Positions 35,494 through 44,179 of a DNA stretch of 64,000 bases are shown piece by piece. This stretch comes from Duganella rivi (GTDB taxonomy: Bacteria; Pseudomonadota; Gammaproteobacteria; Burkholderiales; Burkholderiaceae_D), in contig NZ_WWCK01000004.1 in NCBI RefSeq assembly GCF_009857435.1, positions 682,001-746,000 on the forward strand, written 5' to 3'. The notes beneath the pieces were generated by a model, which worked only from the letters and a program-made list of their open reading frames with translations, ran no database searches and was not told the origin of the DNA. Position numbers and translations under genes: made by a program. Position 1 is the first letter of the stretch; each line of letters opens with the position of its first letter.

Positions 35494-36219
35494 TTACTGA
35501 TTGACCTTGCCCGGCAGAGAGAGCTTGCCGGACGCGACTTTGAACACGTCCACGATGCACAGCAGCGGCGCGTGCACGCTGGCGTTGACACGCAGCGCCG
35601 AGGTCACGCCGTCAAAGCCGGAGGCCGTCACCACGCCGATATCGTCAAACGGCACCTTCACTTCCAGCGTAGCGCCCTTGAAGATGGGGCTCCAGCCGGG
35701 ACTGTCCAGCAAAATCGGGAAGCCCGGCCAGGTCTTCGGCAGGCGCGGCTTGGCGCCGGCCGGAATATCGACCACCTTCAGCGCGCCCTTGCCGCACTGC
35801 TCGTCCGGCGCCAGCACCACCCAGTGCGAGTGCCACAGGTTGCCGTCATTCTTGGGATCGCCGTCGCCGTTTTCGTCGTACAGCGGCGTATCGTCAAAGT
35901 CCGGGTGCGCGGTGACGGCAAAGGCCAGAATGCCGGCCTTCGGCTCGAAACCGACCACGGCAGGATCAATGGTGGTCGGCCAGACGTAGGAAAACACCGA
36001 GCTGCCGGCCAGCTTGCCGGTCTTGGTCGGCTTGGTCGCACCGGCCTTGCCGGACACCGCAATGTGGAAGGTGGCGATATTGCCTTCGGTCGTAATCTTG
36101 GTGTGGAAGATATCGAAATCCGCCTTGACCGCCTTGCTCTTTTCGGTAGTGATGCCGCCCTCATGCGCCTGTGCCGTCGCCGCCCACAGCAGCAACGCGG
36201 TGCTCAACAATTTTTTCAT
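35494..36219 (-). CDS. secreted protein of unknown function
   Basis: 241 residues from the ATG at 36219, preceded by GAGGAC; an earlier in-frame ATG would place the signal peptide internally. Signal peptide MKKLLSTALLLWAATAQA, then HEGG. The mature part is beta-rich in appearance with an acidic loop YDENGDGDPKNDGN that could bind Ca2+, and a pair of cysteines (DEQCGKGA, LLCIVD). I do not recognise the family. It is divergent from a small cytochrome c gene, which may hint at a periplasmic redox or metal role, and sits inside the riboflavin gene group without obvious connection. Confidence 0.8.
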   Translation of the reverse strand: MKKLLSTALLLWAATAQAHEGGITTEKSKAVKADFDIFHTKITTEGNIATFHIAVSGKAGATKPTKTGKLAGSSVFSYVWPTTIDPAVVGFEPKAGILAFAVTAHPDFDDTPLYDENGDGDPKNDGNLWHSHWVVLAPDEQCGKGALKVVDIPAGAKPRLPKTWPGFPILLDSPGWSPIFKGATLEVKVPFDDIGVVTASGFDGVTSALRVNASVHAPLLCIVDVFKVASGKLSLPGKVNQ

Positions 36220-36437
36220 GATGTCCTCAAGTTGATGATCGATACGGCCGATTATCAAATCGACACCAGAAAAAGACACAACCCGATGGTGGTATATTGT
36301 TGGAACTTGTAGCCCACTACGCCAGCGAAATCCTGACCACTGCGAAGCTACCGGCAGCCATCAACTAAGACGTTGAATCCAGTTGGTTCGCAATTGCGTA
36401 CAAGAAATAAACGCAAGTCAGATCACGGAGATTCAAC

Positions 36438-36809
36438 ATGTTCACCACCGCATTACCGGTCGTGCTGGCACTAGTGCTGCTCACCGCGCCGGCGCAAGCG
36501 CAGAGCGGCCAGCAAGTCGCACAGGGACAACGCCTGTGGCAGAAACGTTGCGCAGAATGCCACGCCCTGGATACCGACGAAACCGGCCCGCACCATCGCG
36601 GCGTATTCGGCCGCCGCGCCGGCAGCGTCAAGGGCTACGATTATTCGCACGCGCTGCGCGGCGCCAATCTGCAATGGGACGAAAACTCGCTCGACCGCTG
36701 GCTCACCAATCCCGAGAAATTCCTGCCAGGCCAGAATATGGATGTGCGCGTGAGCAATCCGGCCGAACGCGCGGCCTTGATCGCCTATTTGAAAAGCCTG
36801 TCCGGCTGA
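36438..36809 (+). CDS. small periplasmic cytochrome c (class I)
   Basis: 123 residues. Signal peptide ending AQAQ, one haem site CAECH, and a distal methionine in LPGQNMDVRV. The fold and length match mitochondrial-type/cytochrome c550-like electron carriers. Convergent with ribE: the two stop codons are directly adjacent. No oxidase or dehydrogenase gene is near, so the partner is unknown. Confidence 0.93.
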   Translation: MFTTALPVVLALVLLTAPAQAQSGQQVAQGQRLWQKRCAECHALDTDETGPHHRGVFGRRAGSVKGYDYSHALRGANLQWDENSLDRWLTNPEKFLPGQNMDVRVSNPAERAALIAYLKSLSG

Positions 36810-37445
36810 TTACTTGCTGGCCGCGCCCACCGACACCATGCGCTCGACGTAGCGGGCGATCAGGTCGATTTCGAGGTTGACCTTGCTGCCCACCTTCAAG
36901 TGCTTGAGCGTGGTAACGGCAATGGTGTGCGGGATCAGGTTGATCGAAAACTGGCACACGAGGTCAGTGCCGGTGCCGATATCGGTGATGCGGTTCACGG
37001 TCAGCGACACGCCGTTGACCACGATCGAGCCTTTGTAAGCCAGGAACTTGGCCAGCTCGTGCGGCGACTCCACCACCAGCTCCCACGACTCCCCCACCGG
37101 CTCGAACTTGCGCACCACGCCCAGGCCGTCCACGTGGCCGGAAACCAGATGGCCGCCGAGGCGCTCATTCAAGGTCAGCGCTTTTTCGAGGTTGACTTCG
37201 GTGAGGGTGTCGAGGCCGACGGTCTTGTTCAAGCTCTCGCGCGAGACGTCGACGCGGAAATTGGTCGCGTCTTTTTCCACCACCGTCATGCACGCGCCGT
37301 TGATGGCGATCGAGTCGCCCAGCGCGACATCGGCCAGCGGCAGGCCGCCGGCGTTGATGTCCAGGCGGACGCCTGCAAACGAGCCGCCTTCAAGCGGCTT
37401 CACCGATTCAATTTTGCCGACAGCGGCGACGATACCAGTAAACAT
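36810..37445 (-). CDS. ribE: riboflavin synthase, alpha subunit
   Basis: 211 residues in two homologous lumazine-binding barrels: MFTGIVAAVGKIESVKPLEG and, in the second half, GGHLVSGHVDGLGVVRKFEP. Key residues SIAINGACMTVV and SIVVNGVSLTVN are present. It dismutates two lumazines to riboflavin. 8 bases after ribD. Confidence 0.98.
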   Translation of the reverse strand: MFTGIVAAVGKIESVKPLEGGSFAGVRLDINAGGLPLADVALGDSIAINGACMTVVEKDATNFRVDVSRESLNKTVGLDTLTEVNLEKALTLNERLGGHLVSGHVDGLGVVRKFEPVGESWELVVESPHELAKFLAYKGSIVVNGVSLTVNRITDIGTGTDLVCQFSINLIPHTIAVTTLKHLKVGSKVNLEIDLIARYVERMVSVGAASK

Positions 37446-37453
37446 AGTTCTTC

Positions 37454-38548
37454 CTAATGAGTGAATCGAGCAAGGATACGCAAATCTTCGCCGATCTGCT
37501 TAACCTCGTGAAATTTCAAATTCTGCTTGTGCGACAGGTCGGTCAGCGCCGGCAGCGCGAACATGCCTTGCGCGTCGCCGATCAGTGTTGGCGCCAGATA
37601 GACCAGCAACTCGTCGACGCAACCTTCGCGGATCAGCGAACCATTCAGCTTGCCGCCTGCTTCCACGTGCAACTCGTTGATCTGGCGGCGGCCCAGTTCG
37701 CGCATCAGTTGCGGCAGATCGACCTTGCCGCTGGCGTTGGGCAGCAAGATCACTTCGTGACCGGCCGCTTCCAGCGCCGCTTGTTTTTTGGGATCGGCGA
37801 CCGCGGCGGCGATCCACGTCCCGCCGCCCAGCAATATCTTGGCGGACAGGTCAATTTCAAGCTTGCTGTCGACCACGATGCGGCGCGGCTGGCGCGGCGT
37901 TTCAACCGCGCGCACGTTCAACTGCGGATCATCGGCCTTGACGGTGCCGATGCCGGTCAAGATGGCGCAGGCGCGGGCGCGCCAGTGATGGCCGTCGGCA
38001 CGCGCTTCCGGGCCGGTGATCCATTGGCTGACGCCGTTGTGCAGCGCCGTCATGCCATCGAGGCTGGCGGCGGTTTTCATGCGTACCCACGGCAGGCCGC
38101 GCGTCATGCGCGAGAAAAAGCCGATGTTCAATTCATAAGCTTGCTCGGCCAGCAGGCCCACGTGGGTGGCGATACCGTTGGCGGCCAGCTTGGCCATGCC
38201 CTGCCCGGCCACCAGCGGATTCGGATCTTCCATCGCCGCCACCACGCGGCCGAGGCCGGCGCGCACCAGCGCGTCCGAGCATGGCGGCGTGCGGCCGTGG
38301 TGATTGCACGGTTCCAGCGTGACGTAGGCGGTGGCGCCGCGCACGTCGTGGCCGCGCGCCTGGGCGTCTTTCAGGGCCTGGATCTCGGCGTGATCGCTGC
38401 CGGCTTGCTGGGTCACGCCAGCGCCGATCACCACGCCATCGCGCACGATCACGCAGCCGATGTGCGGATTCGGCGCGGTAGTGTACAGCCCCTTCGCGGC
38501 CCACTCCAGCGCCAGCGCCATGCCTTCAAGATCGTTGCGGATATTCAC
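37454..38548 (-). CDS. ribD: bifunctional riboflavin deaminase/reductase RibD
   Basis: 364 residues. Deaminase domain with zinc motifs HAEIQAL (about 52-58) and PCNHHGRTPPC; reductase domain with WVRMKTAASLDG and RIVVDSKLEIDLSAK. It performs the second and third steps of riboflavin synthesis. The start is GTG at 38548 (AGGGG four bases upstream); an internal ATG at 38521 would lose conserved residues. First gene of ribD-ribE. Confidence 0.97.
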   Translation of the reverse strand: MNIRNDLEGMALALEWAAKGLYTTAPNPHIGCVIVRDGVVIGAGVTQQAGSDHAEIQALKDAQARGHDVRGATAYVTLEPCNHHGRTPPCSDALVRAGLGRVVAAMEDPNPLVAGQGMAKLAANGIATHVGLLAEQAYELNIGFFSRMTRGLPWVRMKTAASLDGMTALHNGVSQWITGPEARADGHHWRARACAILTGIGTVKADDPQLNVRAVETPRQPRRIVVDSKLEIDLSAKILLGGGTWIAAAVADPKKQAALEAAGHEVILLPNASGKVDLPQLMRELGRRQINELHVEAGGKLNGSLIREGCVDELLVYLAPTLIGDAQGMFALPALTDLSHKQNLKFHEVKQIGEDLRILARFTH

Positions 38549-38603
38549 GTTGCCCCTGCCCAGTTAGATATCGCGCCATTATAAGCGCTCTTGATTAGAG
38601 GGA

Positions 38604-39146
38604 TTAGTCGACGCTGCCGCAGGCGGGGTCTTGCGCCGGGTCGCAGGTTCGCACGCGGCCGAGCATGTTGATGATGATGTTGCGAGCCTGCTGGCCTTGC
38701 GTCAGCGACAGCGTGCCCCAGCGGGCGATCAGGCTGTTGTCGGCGCGGCAGGTGCGGCCGGCGGCGTTGTAGGCGATGTAGGTGGGCGTGGCGCCGGAGG
38801 TGAAGCGGGAGGTGATGGCGATATCGCTGCGTAACGCGTCATGGCGGTAGATCAGCGGCTCGCCAGCGTCCGGGCGGCGATTGCCGTTGCGGTCTTCGAA
38901 GATGGCCCAGCCGCTTTGCCAGTCGGCACCGCGCGGATCGAGCGGTGCCATTAGTACTTTGCGGCCGCGCGCCATCGCTTGCGAGCGGGTCAGATCGATG
39001 GCGGCCTGTAGATCGTGCACGGCAGCTTGCAGGCGTAGGCGTTGCAGCGATTGCTGGAACGCCGGTGCGGCCACGCCGAGCAGCACGACGGCCAGCACCA
39101 GCACCATCAGCAACTCGATCAGCGTCAGGCCGGCACGGCGATTCAT
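38604..39146 (-). CDS. fimT: FimT/GspH-type minor pilin
   Basis: 180 residues from the ATG at 39146, overlapping the pilE-like stop (ATGA). Prepilin leader MNRRAG then LTLIELLMVLVLAVVLLGVA: cleavage by PilD before Leu/Phe, Glu at +5. The remainder matches GspH-type pseudopilins (QSGWAIFEDRNGNRRPDAGE). Last gene of the minor-pilin operon; it would prime the type IV pilus with PilV, PilW, PilX and PilE. Confidence 0.92.
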   Translation of the reverse strand: MNRRAGLTLIELLMVLVLAVVLLGVAAPAFQQSLQRLRLQAAVHDLQAAIDLTRSQAMARGRKVLMAPLDPRGADWQSGWAIFEDRNGNRRPDAGEPLIYRHDALRSDIAITSRFTSGATPTYIAYNAAGRTCRADNSLIARWGTLSLTQGQQARNIIINMLGRVRTCDPAQDPACGSVD

Positions 39147-39589
39147 GGCCAGCATCCCGGTGCGGAGCCGCTGGCGGCGCGCTGGCCGGTGCTGGTCAGC
39201 GTGAGAGTCCGGCAATCGTCGTCGTGAAAGCGACTGTCTACCTGCGCGGTGCCAGGGCGGGCGATGAGTTGCACGCATTGCGTAATTAACTCGCCGTCGC
39301 AAGCCTTGCCCTCGATTTCGTAAGCGCTGGCTGGCGCGCTGGCTCCGCTCCACCAATGGAACTGGCGCGCCTCGGCATCGGCCACGCCGGCAGAGAAGGC
39401 AATGTAGGTATTGTGCTGCGAGTGAAAGCGCTCTTGCTGCATCATCAGTTTCAGCAAAGCAGATTGCGCTTCGCTGCGGCGTGTGCGAATCACCTGCTGT
39501 TGGTAAGCAGGCAGCGCAGCGGCTGTCAGCACGGCGACGATGACCAGCGCCACCAGTAGTTCAATCAAGCTGAAACCGGCGCGTGTCAT
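39143..39589 (-). CDS. pilE: PilE-type minor pilin
   Basis: 148 residues from the ATG at 39589, which overlaps the pilY1 stop (ATGA). Leader MTRAG, then FSLIELLVALVIVAVLTAAA with Glu+5. The globular part has the YQQQVIRTRRSEAQSALLKL helix and a disulphide-like Cys pair near the C-terminus (CRTLTL...CWP). A minor rather than major pilin, judging by operon position. Confidence 0.93.
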   Translation of the reverse strand: MTRAGFSLIELLVALVIVAVLTAAALPAYQQQVIRTRRSEAQSALLKLMMQQERFHSQHNTYIAFSAGVADAEARQFHWWSGASAPASAYEIEGKACDGELITQCVQLIARPGTAQVDSRFHDDDCRTLTLTSTGQRAASGSAPGCWP

Positions 39590-41619
39590 TTTGCGGCCTC
39601 GTGCAGTTCCCGCCAGTTGGCGATCTCGCGCCAGCTTAGGCGGCCGGTGCGGCGGGTGGCGCGCATGCTGCCGATGGCGCTGACGTGCCCTGCTTCTGTC
39701 ACCTGCACCACGGTGTATGACTTCTCCTGTCGAATACGGCCAATCGCATCGCGTGGGCCACGCGTGATGGATTGCCGCAGCAGCGAGGGGCTCGGCACAT
39801 AACCCGGCAGCATCAATCCGGTGATGGTTTCTTGCTGCGGCGTGTTGATGATCACATTGCCGTCGTCCGGCAAGCCGCTGATAACGTTGAGTGCATAGGC
39901 GCGGCTGCGCGTGGGACTGCACATGCTCGCCCCCGGCAGCACGGTGTTGAACAGCACGGCGCCGTCAGCCAGCACGCCGGTGTTGATGCTTCGCTCACCG
40001 GGCTGCGTGAAGTCGATGTACCAACCTTTGCTGCCGGGCTCCATGCGCATATCGCTGCCATCGAGAAAGCGCTGCGTGAGTTGCTTGCGGCCGGTGATGA
40101 TGTCGGGCGGCGTTTGCAGGCTATCGATGATGGCGTAATAAGACTGCGATGCCGCACTGCTTCGGTCGCCCTGCTCAATCATGCGGCCAGTGCCGAACAA
40201 CACCATGTAGCCGCGCACATTGGCGTAGGCTAGCAGCGGTTGCTGCGTGATTGGCTGTCGGCGCCCGCTCGCATCCCGTGCGATGAACAGCGGCTTGCTG
40301 ATCGCTTTCGCCCATGGCGTGCTGCCGCTGAAATCGAATCGCCATAGGTTGCCTTGTAAATCTCCGGCATAGGCGTAGCGCAGTGCGCCGGCGCTGTCGT
40401 TCAGCAGCACCGGCGCGCTAAGGGCGTTTGGCAGCGAGGCCTCGGCGATGGGCGTGGTGATGCGGTAGTAGTTGCTGTCGCGCTTCCAGCCTTCGTCACG
40501 CGCCTTGTCGAGGGCTAGCAGGAATAAGGCGCCCTTGCCGTCGCCGCCGTTGTTGATGCCGCTGGGGACGATGGCGAAGTAGCGGTACACGTCTTGCCGC
40601 AGCCGTACCTTGGCGATTTGCGGGATGGTGGTGACATTGCCCATCATGGGATCATCGCGGCTGGTGAATTCCCAGAGTGCGCCAAGGCCGTCTGCGAAAT
40701 GGGCGGGATCGGTGATATCCAGCGCCAACACGCCTTGCGCGCCGCCGCCCATGGCCGATAGCAAGATGGTCTTCCTTCCGCCGCCGATGCTGGCCTCGCC
40801 CGCGCTGGCTGGGCCGTCAACGTAGGCGCGGTGCTGGTAGTTTGGATCGGTAAGGTGATGCAGTTGCGCGATCAAGGCGTCCGGCACGTAGGCAAAGAGT
40901 TCTGCGCCGTTGGCAGCATCGAAGGCGTGTAGCATGCCATCGTTAGTGCCGAGGAAGACGGCGCTGCGGCGATCTGGTGGGCCGACATACACTGGCGTGC
41001 TGTGAACGGCGTCCCCCAGTATGCTGCTGCGACGGCGAAACCGCGTGCCTTCCAGCGTACGGTCGCCACGCAGGTAAGCGAGGCGCTGCTCGCCGGCCTG
41101 GTCTTCAAGGTCAAGCAGCGCTTGCTGCGCGGCCGACAGCGACGGCCAGTTGAACGGCGCCATCATCAACGCACCATCTTGCTGCACGATGGACGTGTAG
41201 ATTTGGCGCTGCTGTGGCGCAGGCATTGGCGGCCGGTCGGCGGCACCAGTCAAAATCGCGCCAGCATCCCATGCCAATGAAGCCGCCGCCCCAGCGCCGG
41301 CCGTGCCGCCTGCCAACGCATACCGCGCAAAATGCCCGCCCCAGTCGGCAAGTTCCATCGTAGATTGATACAGGTCGCCGATTGGCCCACCAGCAGCGGG
41401 CGTGGGCTGCGCAGGCCGTAGCAAAGCCGCCCCTTGCGCCGATCCCGCCCCAGGGGCACCGCTCCCGCCTGCTCCGCTCCCGCCTTCGCCGCCTGTGCCT
41501 GCGCCGCAAGTTGCAGCGACGGGCAGGCTGTCGATTTCCAGCGTAGGCGGGGCGGCGTGGACTAGTGCGCAGATGGCGGCGGCGAGCAGCCATGAGCGTG
41601 TCGCGTGGATCTTGTTCAT
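39586..41619 (-). CDS. pilY1: short PilY1-family pilus tip protein
   Basis: 677 residues from the ATG at 41619, after GGAGGAG and overlapping the pilX stop (ATGA). Signal peptide (SWLLAAAICALVHA), a Gly/Ser-rich low-complexity stretch (about 38-60) and then the PilY1/PilC C-terminal beta-propeller (GDAVHSTPVYVGPPD, FLGTNDGMLHAFDAANGAEL, GDLQGNLWRFD). Typical PilY1 exceeds 1000 residues with an N-terminal von Willebrand domain; that domain is absent here. I do not see the usual D-x-D-x-D-G calcium loop. It should act at the pilus tip in adhesion and pilus priming. Confidence 0.9.
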   Translation of the reverse strand: MNKIHATRSWLLAAAICALVHAAPPTLEIDSLPVAATCGAGTGGEGGSGAGGSGAPGAGSAQGAALLRPAQPTPAAGGPIGDLYQSTMELADWGGHFARYALAGGTAGAGAAASLAWDAGAILTGAADRPPMPAPQQRQIYTSIVQQDGALMMAPFNWPSLSAAQQALLDLEDQAGEQRLAYLRGDRTLEGTRFRRRSSILGDAVHSTPVYVGPPDRRSAVFLGTNDGMLHAFDAANGAELFAYVPDALIAQLHHLTDPNYQHRAYVDGPASAGEASIGGGRKTILLSAMGGGAQGVLALDITDPAHFADGLGALWEFTSRDDPMMGNVTTIPQIAKVRLRQDVYRYFAIVPSGINNGGDGKGALFLLALDKARDEGWKRDSNYYRITTPIAEASLPNALSAPVLLNDSAGALRYAYAGDLQGNLWRFDFSGSTPWAKAISKPLFIARDASGRRQPITQQPLLAYANVRGYMVLFGTGRMIEQGDRSSAASQSYYAIIDSLQTPPDIITGRKQLTQRFLDGSDMRMEPGSKGWYIDFTQPGERSINTGVLADGAVLFNTVLPGASMCSPTRSRAYALNVISGLPDDGNVIINTPQQETITGLMLPGYVPSPSLLRQSITRGPRDAIGRIRQEKSYTVVQVTEAGHVSAIGSMRATRRTGRLSWREIANWRELHEAAK

Positions 41620-42146
41620 GGCGTCTCCTCCGGCTTGCTGAACACGCTTTGCAAAACCACTTCCGTTTCCGGCCTGGCGCCGAAACCGATAGCGGTCACG
41701 CGGTAGCAGTAATGCGGTAGCGCGCCCGCCGAGGCGTCGTCGCCAGGTTGATGGCACTCCATGCGCTCAATGACGTAGCGCGGCCTCTTGAATGGCAGGA
41801 AGCCTTGCCCAGTCGGCATGGCCGCCGCCGTACGCGCGCCGTAATCCACCACGCACGCACCACCGGCCACATCGACTCTCTGCCAAACCGGTGTCTTGCC
41901 AACGGCCGCCCGCTGGTATCGGCCTGCGCCGCAATCCTCGGCAAACGGATCGCTGGTATCCTCGATATCACGCTCTGCATCTTTCAAGGCATCCTCCGCC
42001 GCCAGAAACGCTACATCCCGATCGTGTTCGCCACGCGCTGCCTTCTCGCCTTGCAGACTCAACTGCGCTGCCGACACGCCCAGCAACATCACCATGATCA
42101 GCAGCACCAGGCTAACCAACAAGGCGATTCCACGTTGCCGTCCCAT
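41616..42146 (-). CDS. pilX: PilX-type minor pilin
   Basis: 176 residues. Short leader MGRQRG then IALLVSLVLLIMVMLLGVSA, the PilX N-terminus without the canonical Glu+5. Contains AFLAAEDALKDAERDIED, typical of the family, and Cys pairs. Overlaps pilY1 and follows pilW by 3 bases. Confidence 0.9.
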   Translation of the reverse strand: MGRQRGIALLVSLVLLIMVMLLGVSAAQLSLQGEKAARGEHDRDVAFLAAEDALKDAERDIEDTSDPFAEDCGAGRYQRAAVGKTPVWQRVDVAGGACVVDYGARTAAAMPTGQGFLPFKRPRYVIERMECHQPGDDASAGALPHYCYRVTAIGFGARPETEVVLQSVFSKPEETP

Positions 42147-42149
42147 GAT

Positions 42150-43025
42150 TCACCCATCCCGATTCCGCAACGCCACCGTCATGCTGAACACCCGCCTTGC
42201 ACGCAGACGCTGCGATGGCGGCAAGCTGCCCTCCACCACGCGCACGCCAATATCCCCGCCATGCGCGTCGGAATACGCCGGGCCGAATAAGTCGTAGCGC
42301 GCGTTCAGCGTGTCGGCGCGGGTGTTGTGTTCGCCGTGCAGCAGCAAGGCCAGCTTGATGCTGCAAACACGCTTCCAGCCTGCCATCGCCTGCACCGCAG
42401 TGGCATTGAGGTAGGTGTTGGGGACGCCGTCCATTGGCGCATCGGTATCGACGCCGTACAGCACCTGAAACGAATCGACGCCGCGCGCGATGGCATCCGC
42501 GCCCCAGCCGGATGCGCTGCGATATTTGCAGCGCAATTCAGCCTCGCCGCTGGCATCCAGCGCGACGTAGAAAATGCTCGAGCCGCGCGTCCCGCCAGCC
42601 ACGCCAAAGCCAGCGCAGTTGACGCTGGAGCCGTCGCCAGTTGCGCCATCACCGGAGCCGGAAAAGCTGACGGCCAGCACGTCGCTGCCATTTGCCACCG
42701 CAGGCAACGGCGCGCTGATGCCATCGCTGCCCCGGCTGATGCTGGCGGCGTCACGGCCGTCAATCGCGGCCAGCGCGCCGGGCTCCAATTCGGACGGCGC
42801 AAGATCGCTGTCCCAATTGATGTAGGCGCCCTGCCGTATCGTCCGCGCCATCAATTGCAAGGCGTAGCGGCCGCCATCGCCGACCAACGCGTTATCGCTG
42901 TGATTGCGGTAGTTGCTGCCAGACGCCACCAGCAAGCCACCGGCCAGCAAACTCACCAACAAGCCGAGCGCAATCGCGATCAGAAACTCGACCATGCCCC
43001 AGCCATGGCAGCGCGCGGGCCTCAT
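42150..43025 (-). CDS. pilW: PilW-type minor pilin
   Basis: 291 residues from the ATG at 43025, overlapping the pilV stop (ATGA). Leader RPARCHGWG then MVEFLIAIALGLLVSLLAGG. Family features include NALVGDGGRYALQLMARTIR and DSFQVLYGVDTD. Large globular domain, as expected for PilW, needed with PilV/PilX to initiate pilus assembly. Confidence 0.92.
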   Translation of the reverse strand: MRPARCHGWGMVEFLIAIALGLLVSLLAGGLLVASGSNYRNHSDNALVGDGGRYALQLMARTIRQGAYINWDSDLAPSELEPGALAAIDGRDAASISRGSDGISAPLPAVANGSDVLAVSFSGSGDGATGDGSSVNCAGFGVAGGTRGSSIFYVALDASGEAELRCKYRSASGWGADAIARGVDSFQVLYGVDTDAPMDGVPNTYLNATAVQAMAGWKRVCSIKLALLLHGEHNTRADTLNARYDLFGPAYSDAHGGDIGVRVVEGSLPPSQRLRARRVFSMTVALRNRDG

Positions 43026-43558
43026 GGCGCAGCTCCCACGGCCAAGGCCACGCCGGGTGCGTAGTCGCCGTCGACATCCTTGAGCGGTGTGCCGTCGGGA
43101 TTTTTTCCGCGCCATCCGACCTTCACCACCACCGGTGCAGACGGCCCGCCATAACAAGCCCAGCGCAGCTTGCCGCCGCTCCACACACCGGCATCACGGC
43201 AAATCACCACGCGCCCTGCGGGCAAACTTTGGCGCACCATCTGCTTGGCCTCGTACATATCGGACAGCGCCATCGCTGCCGAACCGCAAGCATCGCCATA
43301 GCACAAGGCCGCCGGCGCAGCGGGCAGCGGCTCGGCGTAAGCGTCGTAATTGAGGGTGAGATAAAGATCGGCTTGCGCCGGATTGGCGCGCAGACGTTCG
43401 GCCAGGGCGACCGCCATCTGCGTCGCCTGCGACAGCAGCACCGCCTGATGCCGCGCTCGCAGCGCCGCCATCTGCAAGGCCACGCCGCCGATGATGCCCA
43501 GCGCGAGCACCACCACCGCAATCAGGATTTCCAGCAAGGTATAGCCGCGTGTGCGCAT
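43022..43558 (-). CDS. pilV: PilV-type minor pilin
   Basis: 178 residues from the ATG at 43558, six bases after GGAGG; a start at 43573 is less well supported. Leader MRTRG then YTLLEILIAVVVLALGIIGG, Glu+5 present. First gene of pilV-pilW-pilX-pilY1-pilE-fimT, in which nearly every junction is an ATGA overlap, so stoichiometry is set translationally. Confidence 0.93.
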   Translation of the reverse strand: MRTRGYTLLEILIAVVVLALGIIGGVALQMAALRARHQAVLLSQATQMAVALAERLRANPAQADLYLTLNYDAYAEPLPAAPAALCYGDACGSAAMALSDMYEAKQMVRQSLPAGRVVICRDAGVWSGGKLRWACYGGPSAPVVVKVGWRGKNPDGTPLKDVDGDYAPGVALAVGAAP

Positions 43559-43651
43559 GGCACACCTCCGCAAGTCGGGGAGAGTGTGTCAAAAGTTAGC
43601 AGCGCTTACAGCAGAGAGTATGAGGTGTATCAAACGTGCGCCAGCAATATG

Positions 43652-44125
43652 CTAGCTTTTACGGGGGGCTTTGCGCTCTTGGCCGACTTCGGCAATGGCG
43701 TTCTGGAACTCGGCCAGGTCTTCAAAGTTCTTGTAGACTGATGCAAAGCGAATGTAGGCCACGTTGTCGAGGCGTTTCAGCTCCTGCATCACCAGCTCGC
43801 CGATGTAGCCGGTTTCAACTTCGCGCTGACCGCTGGTCAGCAGCTTTTCTTCAATTGAAGCAATGGCAGCATCGACTGCCGGAGCAGCCACCGGGCGCTT
43901 GCGCAGCGCCAGCTCAAGGCTGCCGCGCAGCTTGGCCGAGGCGTACTCGGTACGGCTGCCATTCTTCTTGACCACATACGGCATCACCAATTCGATGCGT
44001 TCATACGTGGTAAATCGTTTATCACATTTCCCGCAGCGCCGGCGCCGGCGAATGGAGTCCCCTTCCTCCGATACACGCGTATCGAGGACTTGGGTGTCTT
44101 CATGCTGGCAGAACGGACATTTCAT
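43652..44125 (-). CDS. nrdR: NrdR transcriptional repressor
   Basis: 157 residues. N-terminal zinc ribbon ([10 protein letters not shown] ... CGKCDKRF) and an ATP-cone domain ([20 protein letters not shown]). It senses ATP/dATP and represses ribonucleotide reductase genes. Located after glyA, a common betaproteobacterial order (glyA-nrdR). Confidence 0.98.
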   Translation of the reverse strand: MKCPFCQHEDTQVLDTRVSEEGDSIRRRRRCGKCDKRFTTYERIELVMPYVVKKNGSRTEYASAKLRGSLELALRKRPVAAPAVDAAIASIEEKLLTSGQREVETGYIGELVMQELKRLDNVAYIRFASVYKNFEDLAEFQNAIAEVGQERKAPRKS

Positions 44126-44142
44126 ATTGGCGCTTTAGTTAG

Positions 44143-44170
44143 CGTCGTCCCGGCGAAGGCCGGGACGACG
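44143..44170. repeat. REP-type palindrome between glyA and nrdR
   Basis: A 12-bp perfect inverted repeat (CGTCGTCCCGGC / GCCGGGACGACG) with a four-base loop GAAG. This is the common REP form in proteobacteria. It occupies almost all of the gap between glyA and nrdR and may attenuate read-through or stabilise glyA mRNA. Confidence 0.8.
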
Positions 44171-44179
44171 GCGGTGGTA

